This document shows positions 33,837 through 43,978 of a stretch of 64,000 nucleotides of DNA, one piece after another. Positions within the stretch are counted from its first letter, which is position 1; every line of letters begins with the position of its first letter. This DNA comes from Mucilaginibacter pedocola (GTDB taxonomy: Bacteria > Bacteroidota > Bacteroidia > Sphingobacteriales > Sphingobacteriaceae): positions 62,001 to 126,000 of the forward strand of contig NZ_MBTF01000039.1 of NCBI RefSeq assembly GCF_002013915.1, given 5' to 3'. A model generated the notes under the pieces. It made no database searches. It saw only the letters and a list, made by a program, of their open reading frames with translations, and had not been told where the DNA came from. The translations under genes were made by a program, and so were the position numbers.

Positions 33837-36281
33837 TTAATTCGCCGGTGAGCTTTTCCCCTGCGTATCGTCGTTATTAATACCGCGCTGGTTCTTTTTA
33901 ATGTTTGCGTTCAGCTTGCCAAATTTATAATTAAGGCGTATAGCAAAGCTACGATATGGGCTGTAATAGGCACCCGATTGTTCAAAGTCGGGTGTGAGGG
34001 TGTACGTACGGAAGATGCGGAACTTCGAATAAGGATTATTGGCCACTACCGATACCGTAAGCGACTTCTTAAAAAATTCCTTCCCGGTAACGAATGACGA
34101 GAAATAGCCGCTGCCGTTGCGCCCCTGCAACCGTACATTGGCGCTAAAAAAGCCGGCATCTAAGCCAAAGCGGTAACCGCTCTCTAATTTGTAACCTAAA
34201 CTGGCAAAGCCATTGCCGGTGAAGCCGGAGTTCTCGTAAAACTGGCTGTTATAGGTACCTCTTAACCAAACATGGCTCACGCGGGCATTCAGGTTGAACG
34301 ATAGCTTTTTGGTGAGCTGGTAGTTGGTATTGAGGTTAAGCCCCAAAGTTTTATTGCTGCCAAGGTTTTGGAAAGTGGTTGTGGTTATAGTATCCGGTTG
34401 CGCGGTGCCTGCGTTCTCAATACTGATGCTGCTTACGTTTTGAATAGAGTTATTAGAGAACGCATAGCTCAAACTGGCATTGACCGAGCCGTGCGAAAAA
34501 TTACTATAAGTAAGTTCAAAGGTGTTATTCAGTTCGGGGCGCAGTTCGGGGTTACCGGTATTGATGAACCTGGGGTTACTACGGTCTACGAACGGGTTAA
34601 GCTGGTAAATACCCGGGCGTTGTATGCGCTGCGTAAAACCAAGGCTAAGGCTGCTGCTTTTAAAACTACGCTGTACCGATACGGATGGGATGAGGTTGTT
34701 ATACCCTTTATCTAACGGCGTGCCCGAAAAATCGGCGTTCACCTGTGTGCGCTCCAGCCTGGCTCCTGCCTTTGCCGTAAATTTGGAAAATTTCAGCTGG
34801 TACAAGTTATAAAAGCTGTATACATCCTGGTGGTAGTTGAATACGTTAGTTTGGGCATCGTTAACTACATATTCATTGGTCAACGGGTCAAGGTCCTCTC
34901 TACGGAAATCGCTGAAGTTATTCCGCAGGATGGCTTTGGCACCGGCCTCTATATTTACTTTTTTTACAGGATAGGCATAATCTAACTGGAATGTATGCTC
35001 GCGGTTACCCGCCTGGTTATACTGGCGGTAGTTGGGTTGCAGGCTTTCGGGGTAATTAAAACGATTGCTAAACAGGTTATCGGTATTGGTTGTGCCCGGG
35101 CCGTAGCTATATTTATAGCTCAGGGTAAGCAACTCATCTTTATGGCCTTTAAAACCCAGCTGGTAGTTCAGGCTCAGGTCCATCCCTTTATCGTTGTTGG
35201 TGTTGGCGCTTTGCAGGTTGTAGCCCTGCATCAGTACGCCGGCACCATTGGTTTGCGTCGACATTTGGCTGCCTCCCTGATCGAAGTTGCCCTGGTACAT
35301 TTGATACGATGCCGTAAGCAGGTTAAGCGAATCTATCTCGTAACTGGCCTCGGCATTGGCATACTTAAAATCGCCGCTAAAAAGGCTCGCGCCATCCTGG
35401 GTGATGGTAGTGTTTTGCGCAAAAAATGTTTGCGATGTTTTAACGGGACTGGTATTACTGCCATTGCTACCTATACCGCCGAACAGCGACAAACCAAACT
35501 TCCCCTGCTTCATGGTACCATTCAAGTTAATGGCCGGCCCGAAAACGCTATTGATGCGCGAGTTGATGCTGCCGTTATAGCCCTGGTCGCCATTCTTTTT
35601 AGTGATGATATTGATAATACCGGCAAGGCCCTCCGCATCATACTTGGCCGGCGGCGTGGTGATCACCTCTATCTTCTCTATATTGGTGGCAGGCATGGCC
35701 TTCAGTACATCCGACGGGCTTTTGGCCATCAATGCCGATTCCTTTCCGTTTATCAGTATTTTATAATTGCCACTGCCCTTTAGCTGTATCTTATCTTCGG
35801 CATCCACCGAAAGCATAGGTACTTTGCGCATCATATCCAAAGCAGAAATAGCTTTGCTCTCCGGGTCGGCCAGTACGTCGTAACTAATGCGGTCAACCTC
35901 CTGTTTCATTAAAGGCCTGGCGGCAGTAATTGACACTTCGTTAAGTTGCTTGCTGCTTGGGCTGAGCATCAGTTTACCCAAGTCGATACTTGCGTCGCCT
36001 TTTATATCTACCGTTTTAGTCCGGTAGCCCATCGATATCAGCGATAATTTATAGGCTTTCGCTGCCAAGCCGCTGAAAGCAAAAATTCCATCATCTTTAC
36101 TCAGGGTACTTTTTACCGGGGCGTTGGTGGCAGCATCTGTAATGGCAATGGTGGCGTAGCCCAGCGGCTTATTTACAGCCGAATCTATCACCACACCTTT
36201 TACGGTAATGGTAGTTGCGTTTTGCGCGAACGATGAAATAGAAAACAAGCACAGAATTATGGCAAGGAAAGGTGATCTCAT
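33837..36281 (-). CDS. Outer membrane beta-barrel protein with CarboxypepD_reg-like and plug domains
   Basis: 814 residues with a signal peptide (MRSPFLAIILCLFSISSFAQ), an N-terminal beta-sandwich (TITVKGVVIDSAVNKPLGYATIAITDAATN), a plug-like region (ALDMMRKVPMLSVDAEDKIQLKGSGNYKILINGKES, then KIEVITTPPAKYDAEGLAGIINIITKK), and a long barrel of the outer membrane protein beta-barrel type 3. There is no TonB box that I can identify. It probably moves or binds an unknown ligand at the outer membrane. It is a close paralogue of the next gene; both end RGINNDDT. Confidence 0.9.
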   Translation of the reverse strand: MRSPFLAIILCLFSISSFAQNATTITVKGVVIDSAVNKPLGYATIAITDAATNAPVKSTLSKDDGIFAFSGLAAKAYKLSLISMGYRTKTVDIKGDASIDLGKLMLSPSSKQLNEVSITAARPLMKQEVDRISYDVLADPESKAISALDMMRKVPMLSVDAEDKIQLKGSGNYKILINGKESALMAKSPSDVLKAMPATNIEKIEVITTPPAKYDAEGLAGIINIITKKNGDQGYNGSINSRINSVFGPAINLNGTMKQGKFGLSLFGGIGSNGSNTSPVKTSQTFFAQNTTITQDGASLFSGDFKYANAEASYEIDSLNLLTASYQMYQGNFDQGGSQMSTQTNGAGVLMQGYNLQSANTNNDKGMDLSLNYQLGFKGHKDELLTLSYKYSYGPGTTNTDNLFSNRFNYPESLQPNYRQYNQAGNREHTFQLDYAYPVKKVNIEAGAKAILRNNFSDFRREDLDPLTNEYVVNDAQTNVFNYHQDVYSFYNLYQLKFSKFTAKAGARLERTQVNADFSGTPLDKGYNNLIPSVSVQRSFKSSSLSLGFTQRIQRPGIYQLNPFVDRSNPRFINTGNPELRPELNNTFELTYSNFSHGSVNASLSYAFSNNSIQNVSSISIENAGTAQPDTITTTTFQNLGSNKTLGLNLNTNYQLTKKLSFNLNARVSHVWLRGTYNSQFYENSGFTGNGFASLGYKLESGYRFGLDAGFFSANVRLQGRNGSGYFSSFVTGKEFFKKSLTVSVVANNPYSKFRIFRTYTLTPDFEQSGAYYSPYRSFAIRLNYKFGKLNANIKKNQRGINNDDTQGKSSPAN

Positions 36282-36383
36282 GTATATTGATTTTTGACTA
36301 TAAGACGCCCTTCCCCGGCGGCCGTTGCACCGTGAATGTTAAATTAACTAACACATCAGGTAATGATTTTGATACAGATGGTT

Positions 36384-38774
36384 TTAATTCCTCCCTCCCC
36401 CGCTGGTATCATCGTTATTAATACCGCGTTGGTTCTTTTTCAACTGGCTGTTCAGCTTGCCGAACTTGTAATTGAACCCGATACCGAAAGCGCGGAACAG
36501 TTGGTAGTTATAGGATGATGCAATGAAGTCCTGCGTACGGGTAGTAAAATCGAGTTTGATGAATTGCTTGAAGGGCCCGTTGGTATACACAAATATGTTC
36601 GCCCGTTTATTAAACAGTTCTTTTGAGGCATTGGCACCGTAACCCAGGTAGTAGTTGTCTGTGCCTTGCAGCAACACATAACGGCTATCAAAGCCAACGT
36701 TTACGCCTACGCGGTAACCATTATCAAACTTGTAGCTGCTGTTGGTAAACACGTGGCCCTGGTAACCGCGGTTTTTAAATAGCTGGTTGCTGTAAAAACC
36801 CTCCAACCATACGCGTAGTATCTCGGCGTTAATGTTGAGGTTCCATTTTGGGGTGATGGGGTAATTGGTGTTCAGGTCGAGCCCCAGTTGTTTGTTCTTG
36901 CCCACGTTAGCGTAGGTAGTGGTAGTAACGGTGCTGTTCACGCTGGCCAACTGCTGTATGGTATTGTTGGCGAACGAATAACTCGCGCTGATATTGAGCG
37001 AACCTTTGGCGAAGTTGCCGTAACTCAACTCGAAGTTGTTGTTCACGGCCGGGCGCAATGCGGGGTTACCGGTATTGATGTAGTTGGGGTTACTTTTATC
37101 TACAAATGGGTTCAACTGGAATATACCCGGGCGCTGTATACGCTGTGTGAAACCAAAAGTAAGGCTGCTGCTTTTTAGGCTGCGCTGGATAGATACCGAA
37201 GGCACTACGTTGGTAAAATTCTGGTCGAGGTTGGTATGGGTAGATGAAAAATTCGCGTCGATATTGGTACGCTCATAACGTACGCCGCCTTTGGCCGTCC
37301 ACTTACTGAATTTTAGGGTGTACGAGTTATAAAGGCTATAAACATCCTGGTGGTAATCAAAAACGTTATCCTGCGAGGCATCGGGGATGTAGGTTTGGCT
37401 CGGGATATCGTACAGGTCGGTATGGAAATCACTAAAGTTATTTCGGGCAATGAGCTTTCCGCCTGCTTCCAGCGTGATTACTTTAAAGGGTTGTATATAA
37501 TCTAACTGCGTAGTGTGTTCTTTAGCACCCGAGCTGTTAAACTGGCGGTAGTCGGTAGCGTTGCCGGGTGTTACCATATTCCGGGTATTACTGCGGTTAT
37601 CACTGAATTTGTACGATGCTGTCAGCAACTGCTCTTTATTGCCTTTAAAACCCAGTTGATAGTTAATACCAAAATCCTTTCCTTCAAAATTACCATTGCC
37701 GCGGTTTATACTGTTAAAATCAGTTTCCACGCCTTTATCGGTTTGTTGCGTCAGCTGGTCGCTGCCTGTTCGGTTGGTGTTTTTGTAATAGTTGAACGAG
37801 CCGGTGAACAGGTTAAGGGTATCTGCCTCGAAACTTAATTCGGTACTTACATAGTTATTAGTACCGCCATTAAAGCGCGTACCGTTCTGAATGATGGAGG
37901 ATGACTCCTTCAGGAAATCGGTTTGATTGTAGTAAGCGGTAGTACGCTCGGGCCGGCTGCCGGTACCGGTGAAACCGCTCAAACCAAATTTACCCTGTTT
38001 AACAGTGAAGTTGGCATTGGCCCTCCCGCCAAAGGTACTGTTATAGTTAGCGTTGATACCAATGTTATAGCCCTGGTCGGCATTCTTCTTGGTGATGATG
38101 TTGATAATACCCGCCAAACCCTCGGCATCGTATTTAGCCGGCGGCGTGGTTATCACTTCTATCTTCACAATGTTTGCACCCGGCATGGCTTTCAAAATAT
38201 CCGAAGGGTTACGTGCCATAATGGCCGACTCCTTGCCATTCAGCAATATCTTATAATTACCGCTACCGCGAAGTTTAATAGCATCGTTCCCATCTACCGA
38301 TAGCAGGGGTACTTTGCGTATCATATCCAACGCGGTAAGGGTTTTACTTTCAGGGTCGGCCTGCACATCATAGCTCAGGCGGTCTACTTCCTGTTTCATC
38401 AAGGGTTTTGCAGCAACGATAGATACTTCTTTTAACTGAGCGCTTGATGGGGCCATCAGTAATTTACCAAGGTTTACGGTGGCTCCGTTTTTGAGGTCGA
38501 TAGCTTTTGTTTTATAACCTACAGATATTAACGAGAGTTTATAGCCCTTCGCTGGCAGGTTAATAAACTCAAACGAGCCATCATCCTTACTTAACGAACT
38601 GCGCACAGGGGCATTGGTAGCTGGGTCGGTAAGAGCAACGGTTACATAACTGAGCGGCTTATTGACTGCCGAATCTATAACAATGCCTTTTATGGAGATA
38701 GCAGGCTGATTTGTTTGTGCTGACGAGGTAAAGGTTAATAAAACGGCAAAGGCGGCCAGTAGAAGTATTCTCAT
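36384..38774 (-). CDS. Paralogous outer membrane beta-barrel protein
   Basis: 796 residues from ATG 38774, where a signal peptide (MRILLLAAFAVLLTFTSSAQ) begins; longer starts are unlikely. Same layout as the neighbouring gene, with the shared segments IDSAVNKPLSYVTVALTDPATNAPV, MKQEVDRLSYDV, IEVITTPPAKYDAEGLAGIINIITKKN, FTQRIQRPGIFQLNPFVDKSNPNYINTGNP and LKKNQRGINNDDT. The two arose by tandem duplication and have diverged most in the barrel strands. The 102-nt spacer between them has no obvious terminator. Confidence 0.9.
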   Translation of the reverse strand: MRILLLAAFAVLLTFTSSAQTNQPAISIKGIVIDSAVNKPLSYVTVALTDPATNAPVRSSLSKDDGSFEFINLPAKGYKLSLISVGYKTKAIDLKNGATVNLGKLLMAPSSAQLKEVSIVAAKPLMKQEVDRLSYDVQADPESKTLTALDMIRKVPLLSVDGNDAIKLRGSGNYKILLNGKESAIMARNPSDILKAMPGANIVKIEVITTPPAKYDAEGLAGIINIITKKNADQGYNIGINANYNSTFGGRANANFTVKQGKFGLSGFTGTGSRPERTTAYYNQTDFLKESSSIIQNGTRFNGGTNNYVSTELSFEADTLNLFTGSFNYYKNTNRTGSDQLTQQTDKGVETDFNSINRGNGNFEGKDFGINYQLGFKGNKEQLLTASYKFSDNRSNTRNMVTPGNATDYRQFNSSGAKEHTTQLDYIQPFKVITLEAGGKLIARNNFSDFHTDLYDIPSQTYIPDASQDNVFDYHQDVYSLYNSYTLKFSKWTAKGGVRYERTNIDANFSSTHTNLDQNFTNVVPSVSIQRSLKSSSLTFGFTQRIQRPGIFQLNPFVDKSNPNYINTGNPALRPAVNNNFELSYGNFAKGSLNISASYSFANNTIQQLASVNSTVTTTTYANVGKNKQLGLDLNTNYPITPKWNLNINAEILRVWLEGFYSNQLFKNRGYQGHVFTNSSYKFDNGYRVGVNVGFDSRYVLLQGTDNYYLGYGANASKELFNKRANIFVYTNGPFKQFIKLDFTTRTQDFIASSYNYQLFRAFGIGFNYKFGKLNSQLKKNQRGINNDDTSGGGRN

Positions 38775-38863
38775 GTAATAGTTTTGGTATAGGACGCGCG
38801 AAGGTACGCTTCCGTTGCAAGCCAAAACCCTATTTAACAAAATTTAACTAAGAAATTAGGTAA

Positions 38864-38890
38864 CAAAGATATTACCATCGCTATACTCAA
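38864..38890 (-). promoter_or_regulatory. Possible promoter of the barrel gene pair
   Basis: On the minus strand TATCTTTG (38864-38871) matches TAnnTTTG and a TTG occurs at 38888-38890. The spacing of 16 nt is slightly short. It is about 90 nt upstream of ATG 38774. Confidence 0.4.
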
Positions 38891-39001
38891 TTCCGAAGCT
38901 AAGCAGCGGGTACTTTATTGCCCGCGAGCTTGTTTGCTGCTGCACAATTTGTTATTTTAGCACGACTAAACAGGACATAACCTTATCACCACTTTCTCCA
39001 T

Positions 39002-42000
39002 ATGCTAAAAAAAGCCTTTGCTTTAATTGCCTTATCAGCCTTCGGCTTGTTTTTGGGGGCAAACGCACAAAGCCTCGTTAAAAAATTCAACGCGATTGGT
39101 ACATTCACAAAAATTGGAAACATTACTTTCTTTCAGGGCGAAGACCTTAATGGCAAAAGAGGCATCTGGAAAACCGATGGCACAACCGGTGCCACTACAT
39201 TGGTTAAAGCCATTACCGTTTACATCGACGCGGAGTATCCAAGTAAAATATTTGCCTACAATAACAAGGTTTACTTTTCGGGGAGCGACGGGATAAATGG
39301 CTATGAACTTTGGCAAACAGATGGTACGGCAACGGGTACCGTTTTATTAAAAAATATAAACACCCAGCGCTCAGGCAACGACGGATCGATGCCCAATAAT
39401 TATATATTATATAAGGGGCTATTGTATTTTACGGCTACAGAAGATAGTAACCAATTTAGTTTATGGAAAACCGATGGCACGACCGCCGGCACCGTAAAAG
39501 TTTTTGATGCCTTGTATACCGGCATAACCCAACCCATTTTAGTGGGCAATACTCTTTATTTTACACAAAACTTGCGCACCCTTTGGAAAAGCGACGGCAC
39601 AACGGCGGGTACGCAGCAAATTCCGGACGACCACAATGGTAGTGGTATGGTTGAAGGCCTTACCAATGTAAATAACGAATTGGTATTTTTCACCTCTGAG
39701 AATAGCCAGCATGATAAGGTAAACCTATACAAATTAAACCCAACAGATAATGTTCAGGTGAAACTTGGCGCTTTTAACGCTGCCCCCGATGGCAATAACA
39801 ATATATCGGGCATTACCGCTGTGGGCAACAAGTTCTTCTTCTCCATCAGGACTAACGATGACAAGAATGGCGCGGCCGATGCACTGTGGGTGAGCAACGG
39901 TACCGCAGAGGGAACGGTAAAACTGGTATCGAAACCATATGAATGGTACATCTCCGGTTCTGCAACAGATAATTACATTGCTTACAAAGGCCAAGTTTAC
40001 TTCTCTGCGGTAACAGACCATACGCTCTGGACAAGTGACGGAACAGCGGGCGGGACAAAACAGGTTTCAACCATCCCGCTATATAACCAGGTGAGATCTG
40101 TTGTGTTTAACGATAAGCTATATTTTAGCGGCAACTATCAATTATGTTATTTTGATGGCGCAAAAAGCGGCATCGAGGCACAACAGCCGCTGTGGCCTTC
40201 GCAATTTATTGACGGTGGCAACCAACTTTATTTTCAGGATAGTAAGTACGGCGTTTCGAGCACGCTTTGGAGCAATGCACCCGCCGCACAAATACAGGTA
40301 TCCATAAATAATCAACCGCTTTCCAATAGCCTTCCTTACAGGTTCAGCACAAAGGCCGATAGTACTGTATCAGCTGCTGTATCGGTAAAAAATCTGGGTA
40401 ATAAGGAACTGGTTTTTGCCGACATAAGCGTTGCCGGCAACTCGTTTTATGTTAACGGCACGCCCGAGCGCACTTTACTGCCCGGGCAAACAGCAAAATT
40501 TAACCTCCTTTATTCGCCACTTAAGCCCGAAGAGCTTACCGGCAAACTCATCATCAAAACAAACGATAACAGCGGGCAAACCAACTTTACAAATGATTTG
40601 CAGGGCACTGCGGTAGGCACTGCGACAAAAAACGCCAGCGCCGTTGCCGATGGCCTTTATAAATCAATAGCTTTTGCAGACAGCATACCGGGTTTTACGT
40701 TAAACCAAAACACAATTAGCGAAACGGCTGCACTAAACACAACTATAGGCACCTTTGCGCTGCCGGGCCTAAACACCCCGCCCGGTTTTGAGCTTGTTGC
40801 GGGCACGGGAGATACCGATAATGGCAGCTTTAAAATTGAAGGCGGGCAGCTTAAATTAGCTACCGCACTTAACTTTGATGTTAGAAGCACTTATACCATT
40901 AGGGTAAAAGCCGGCAGCGAGGCAAACGCTGCCGAAAAGGTATTTAGCATACAGGTAACCAATACACAGGCCGCGCCAAACCCTGCTGCTTGCATACTCC
41001 CTTACGAAAACTTGGCCATAGCATTAAGAGACGCTGTGTATGTTGGTACGCGCATATTTGCTGTTGGCGAGCAAGGCAAAATTTTAGTTTCGGAAGATGA
41101 CGGCAAAAACTGGCGCGCCATAAAAACGGGTATTACGTCGGACCTTATGCGCATACGTTTTACCGACAACAAAACAGGCTATATTTTAGCCTCGGGCAGT
41201 TTGTTGTATAAAACCGAAGACGGGGGCGAAAATTGGTTCCCGCTGGTTAGCCCATCAACAAGCTATCCCTTTTTTACCAGCTTTCATTTTATTTCATCAA
41301 CTACCGGTTATTTGTTTGGCAGCGGCATTTACAAAACAACAGATGGCGGGCGCAGTTGGCAAAAATGCTACACACAGTACGAGGCTTTAACCGATGGCTG
41401 GTTTATCGACGAAAATAATGGATTCGTAGCCGGAAACGAGGGTTCATTACAGCATACTACCGATGGCGGCAAAACCTGGGAAACTAAAACGATAGTTGCA
41501 GGTAGCTCCACTTTGTTTCGTGCGGTTACGTTTGTAAACAACACCACAGGCTATATTGTCAACAGCACAGGCACTGTAATGCAAACTACCGATGCAGGTA
41601 AAACCTGGGCGGTTATAAGCAATGTTAATACCGATGGCAAGGCCGGGCAGCTCTACTTTGTAAACGCAAACACCGGGTATTTTTTAACGGGCTTCAACTC
41701 ATCAACATTATATAAAACAACTGATGGCGGAAAAACCTGGGCGGCAGAAACCGGCATACGCGCTTACAGCGCTTTGTTTGCCGTAACTGCAAACAAAACA
41801 GGCGACAAACTTTGCCTGGTGGGCAACGGAACAGGCTGGGGAACATCGGGCGAACATGGCAGCGTAATTATGTTGAAAAACGGTTCTGCAGATTGGGAAG
41901 AGCGCTCATTAACAAGTAATACAACTTATAATTCGGGGCACTTATTTGCATCGGGCGTAGGATATGTTATTGGCGGGTATAGCCGCAAAACTACCGACGG

Positions 42001-43978
42001 TGGTATTACCTGGAAGAGTTTAGAACTACCTTATAACTACTTTTACGTTAATTCAGTAAAAGGCTATTTTATAAACGAAAACGTTGGCTTCTATACCGAT
42101 TACTATCACCTGTATAAAACCACTGATGGCGCGGGCAACTGGAAAAAGGTAAGCAGAGATAGCACATCGGGTATACAGAGGATCTATTTCGTAACTCCCC
42201 AAATTGGTTATTACAACACGTTCGCTAAGGTTTATAAAACTACCGACGGAGGAGAAAGTTGGAAAGCTGTTTTGACGCCCAGCGGTTTTAACTACATCAA
42301 TTCCATAAGCTTTCCCGACGAACAAACCGGTTATGTAAGCGGTGTAGGTTCGGTGCTGTATAAAACTTCAAATGGCGGCAGCACCTGGAAGAAATTTGAT
42401 TTAGGCCAGGATAAATTGTTAATATCCTTCGGCTTTTTTGATGCCAAAATTGGCATGGGTGGCGGCACAAACGGCGCACTTTACCGTACAACTGATGGCG
42501 GAGAAACATGGGCACCTGTTTACACAGACATGAGGTTTACTACTAATGCTTTCCAGTTTATAAGCCCTACACATGCCTATTTGTTACATACTAACGGGAG
42601 CGGTGGCGTACAGCAAATTTATGAATCTGCCGATGCAGGGTTAACATGGAATAAAATATACGAAACCTGGGAAAATATATTTGGCCTAAGCTACAACAAC
42701 GGGCATTTATTTATAACAGGCGAAGCCGGTACCATGCTATTGAGCAATAGTGCACCACTACCCCCGGTAAACGCAGGCTATATTACGGGCGATACCGTAG
42801 CAACTACCGGCGGCAAATTTATTTACTCGGTGCCGCCTGTATACAATACAAAGTACCAATGGCTGGTATCGGGCGCGCAAAAGGTAGAATATCAAAACGA
42901 TAAGGTAACCGTTGAATGGAAAAACGAAGGGCCCCACAGCCTGCAGGTATTACCTTATAACGATTGCGGTAACGCAGCCGGCCGTACGCTTGATGTGATA
43001 GTTGAAGACATGCCCGACCCTGTTTTAACCGGTCCCGATACCGCACAAAGTAAATCTGCTAATGTGGCCTATGTTGCTACTATACACAATGGCAACACTT
43101 ACAGCTTCGCGGCTACTAACAGTACATCGGTAACCAGCAATGCCAACAACGCATTGGTGAGCTGGGATAGCCCGGGCATGGGCACAGTTACCGTAGTAGA
43201 ATCGAACCCTAAACTGGGGCAACGAAAATCGGCTTCGCTAAACGTTGTTATAAAAGAGTTTAAACTACCCGAAGACAACTTTAGCATATTGGTAAACAGC
43301 GCTACTTGTAAAGGAAGTAACAACGGTTTCATTACCGTTAAAGCCGCGCAGTCATTAAGTTATAAAGCAACCGTGGTTAGTCCCGGGGGCGGTACAAAAG
43401 ATTACTCTTTCACCGATTCGTTAAAAGTGGCTAACCTGGCTGCCGGCGTTTATAACATTTGTATAAGTGTAACCGGCAATGCCGGCTATAAACGATGCTA
43501 CGATGCCAATGTTACCGAACCAAAAGATATAACGCTATACACCGTAGTGAACCCGGCCGCCCATACCGTAACACTCAACCTTTCGGGGGCAGATAACTAC
43601 ACCATCGATATTAACGACAAGCATTACCAAACCAGCAGCACCCAGATAGACCTGCCCTTAACCACCGGCACCAACAGGCTGAAGGTTTATAGCGATAAAC
43701 CATGCCAGGGCGTGATAGAAAAAATTGTGAACCTGAACAAAGTAACCATTTACCCAAATCCGTTTACCGACAGGGTGAGCATTGATTTGGGCGGCTCTAC
43801 CGAAACCAACATTAATGTTGATATAACCAACGCCTTTGGGGTGCGTGTTTACAGCAAAAAACAAGTTAATAACGGCGAACCGATAGAAATAAACACGGCA
43901 GGCCTTAATAAAGGCGTGTACATTTTAACATTAACCGTGGGGCAAACCAACGCCGTATTTAAAATTATAAAACAATGA
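39002..43978 (+). CDS. Very large secreted protein with ELWxTDGT repeats, YCF48-type beta-propeller and T9SS sorting domain
   Basis: 1658 residues with a signal peptide (MLKKAFALIALSAFGLFLGANAQ). Domains in order: six W-K/T-x-D/N-GT repeats (as in LWKTDGTTAGT) in the first 360 residues; an HYDIN/ASPM-like Ig segment (VKNLGNKELVFADISVAG); a cadherin-like segment (LNFDVRSTYTIRVKAG); about twelve YCF48/BNR blades of the type KTTDGGKTW; a PKD-like stretch; and a type IX secretion C-terminal sorting domain (VTIYPNPFTDRVSIDLGG to KIIKQ). It should be exported across the outer membrane and attached to the surface or released. Its role is probably adhesion or binding. It overlaps the next gene by ATGA. 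Confidence 0.9.
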   Translation: MLKKAFALIALSAFGLFLGANAQSLVKKFNAIGTFTKIGNITFFQGEDLNGKRGIWKTDGTTGATTLVKAITVYIDAEYPSKIFAYNNKVYFSGSDGINGYELWQTDGTATGTVLLKNINTQRSGNDGSMPNNYILYKGLLYFTATEDSNQFSLWKTDGTTAGTVKVFDALYTGITQPILVGNTLYFTQNLRTLWKSDGTTAGTQQIPDDHNGSGMVEGLTNVNNELVFFTSENSQHDKVNLYKLNPTDNVQVKLGAFNAAPDGNNNISGITAVGNKFFFSIRTNDDKNGAADALWVSNGTAEGTVKLVSKPYEWYISGSATDNYIAYKGQVYFSAVTDHTLWTSDGTAGGTKQVSTIPLYNQVRSVVFNDKLYFSGNYQLCYFDGAKSGIEAQQPLWPSQFIDGGNQLYFQDSKYGVSSTLWSNAPAAQIQVSINNQPLSNSLPYRFSTKADSTVSAAVSVKNLGNKELVFADISVAGNSFYVNGTPERTLLPGQTAKFNLLYSPLKPEELTGKLIIKTNDNSGQTNFTNDLQGTAVGTATKNASAVADGLYKSIAFADSIPGFTLNQNTISETAALNTTIGTFALPGLNTPPGFELVAGTGDTDNGSFKIEGGQLKLATALNFDVRSTYTIRVKAGSEANAAEKVFSIQVTNTQAAPNPAACILPYENLAIALRDAVYVGTRIFAVGEQGKILVSEDDGKNWRAIKTGITSDLMRIRFTDNKTGYILASGSLLYKTEDGGENWFPLVSPSTSYPFFTSFHFISSTTGYLFGSGIYKTTDGGRSWQKCYTQYEALTDGWFIDENNGFVAGNEGSLQHTTDGGKTWETKTIVAGSSTLFRAVTFVNNTTGYIVNSTGTVMQTTDAGKTWAVISNVNTDGKAGQLYFVNANTGYFLTGFNSSTLYKTTDGGKTWAAETGIRAYSALFAVTANKTGDKLCLVGNGTGWGTSGEHGSVIMLKNGSADWEERSLTSNTTYNSGHLFASGVGYVIGGYSRKTTDGGITWKSLELPYNYFYVNSVKGYFINENVGFYTDYYHLYKTTDGAGNWKKVSRDSTSGIQRIYFVTPQIGYYNTFAKVYKTTDGGESWKAVLTPSGFNYINSISFPDEQTGYVSGVGSVLYKTSNGGSTWKKFDLGQDKLLISFGFFDAKIGMGGGTNGALYRTTDGGETWAPVYTDMRFTTNAFQFISPTHAYLLHTNGSGGVQQIYESADAGLTWNKIYETWENIFGLSYNNGHLFITGEAGTMLLSNSAPLPPVNAGYITGDTVATTGGKFIYSVPPVYNTKYQWLVSGAQKVEYQNDKVTVEWKNEGPHSLQVLPYNDCGNAAGRTLDVIVEDMPDPVLTGPDTAQSKSANVAYVATIHNGNTYSFAATNSTSVTSNANNALVSWDSPGMGTVTVVESNPKLGQRKSASLNVVIKEFKLPEDNFSILVNSATCKGSNNGFITVKAAQSLSYKATVVSPGGGTKDYSFTDSLKVANLAAGVYNICISVTGNAGYKRCYDANVTEPKDITLYTVVNPAAHTVTLNLSGADNYTIDINDKHYQTSSTQIDLPLTTGTNRLKVYSDKPCQGVIEKIVNLNKVTIYPNPFTDRVSIDLGGSTETNINVDITNAFGVRVYSKKQVNNGEPIEINTAGLNKGVYILTLTVGQTNAVFKIIKQ

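Noticed and set aside
34995..35783. 262-codon plus-strand frame opposite the first barrel gene
   Set aside because: It is a shadow of a gene with clear signal peptide, plug and barrel; the antisense product resembles no family.
38775..38840. N-terminal extension of the second barrel protein
   Set aside because: The added 22 residues precede the signal peptide and end export; the signal begins at MRILLLAAFA (38774).
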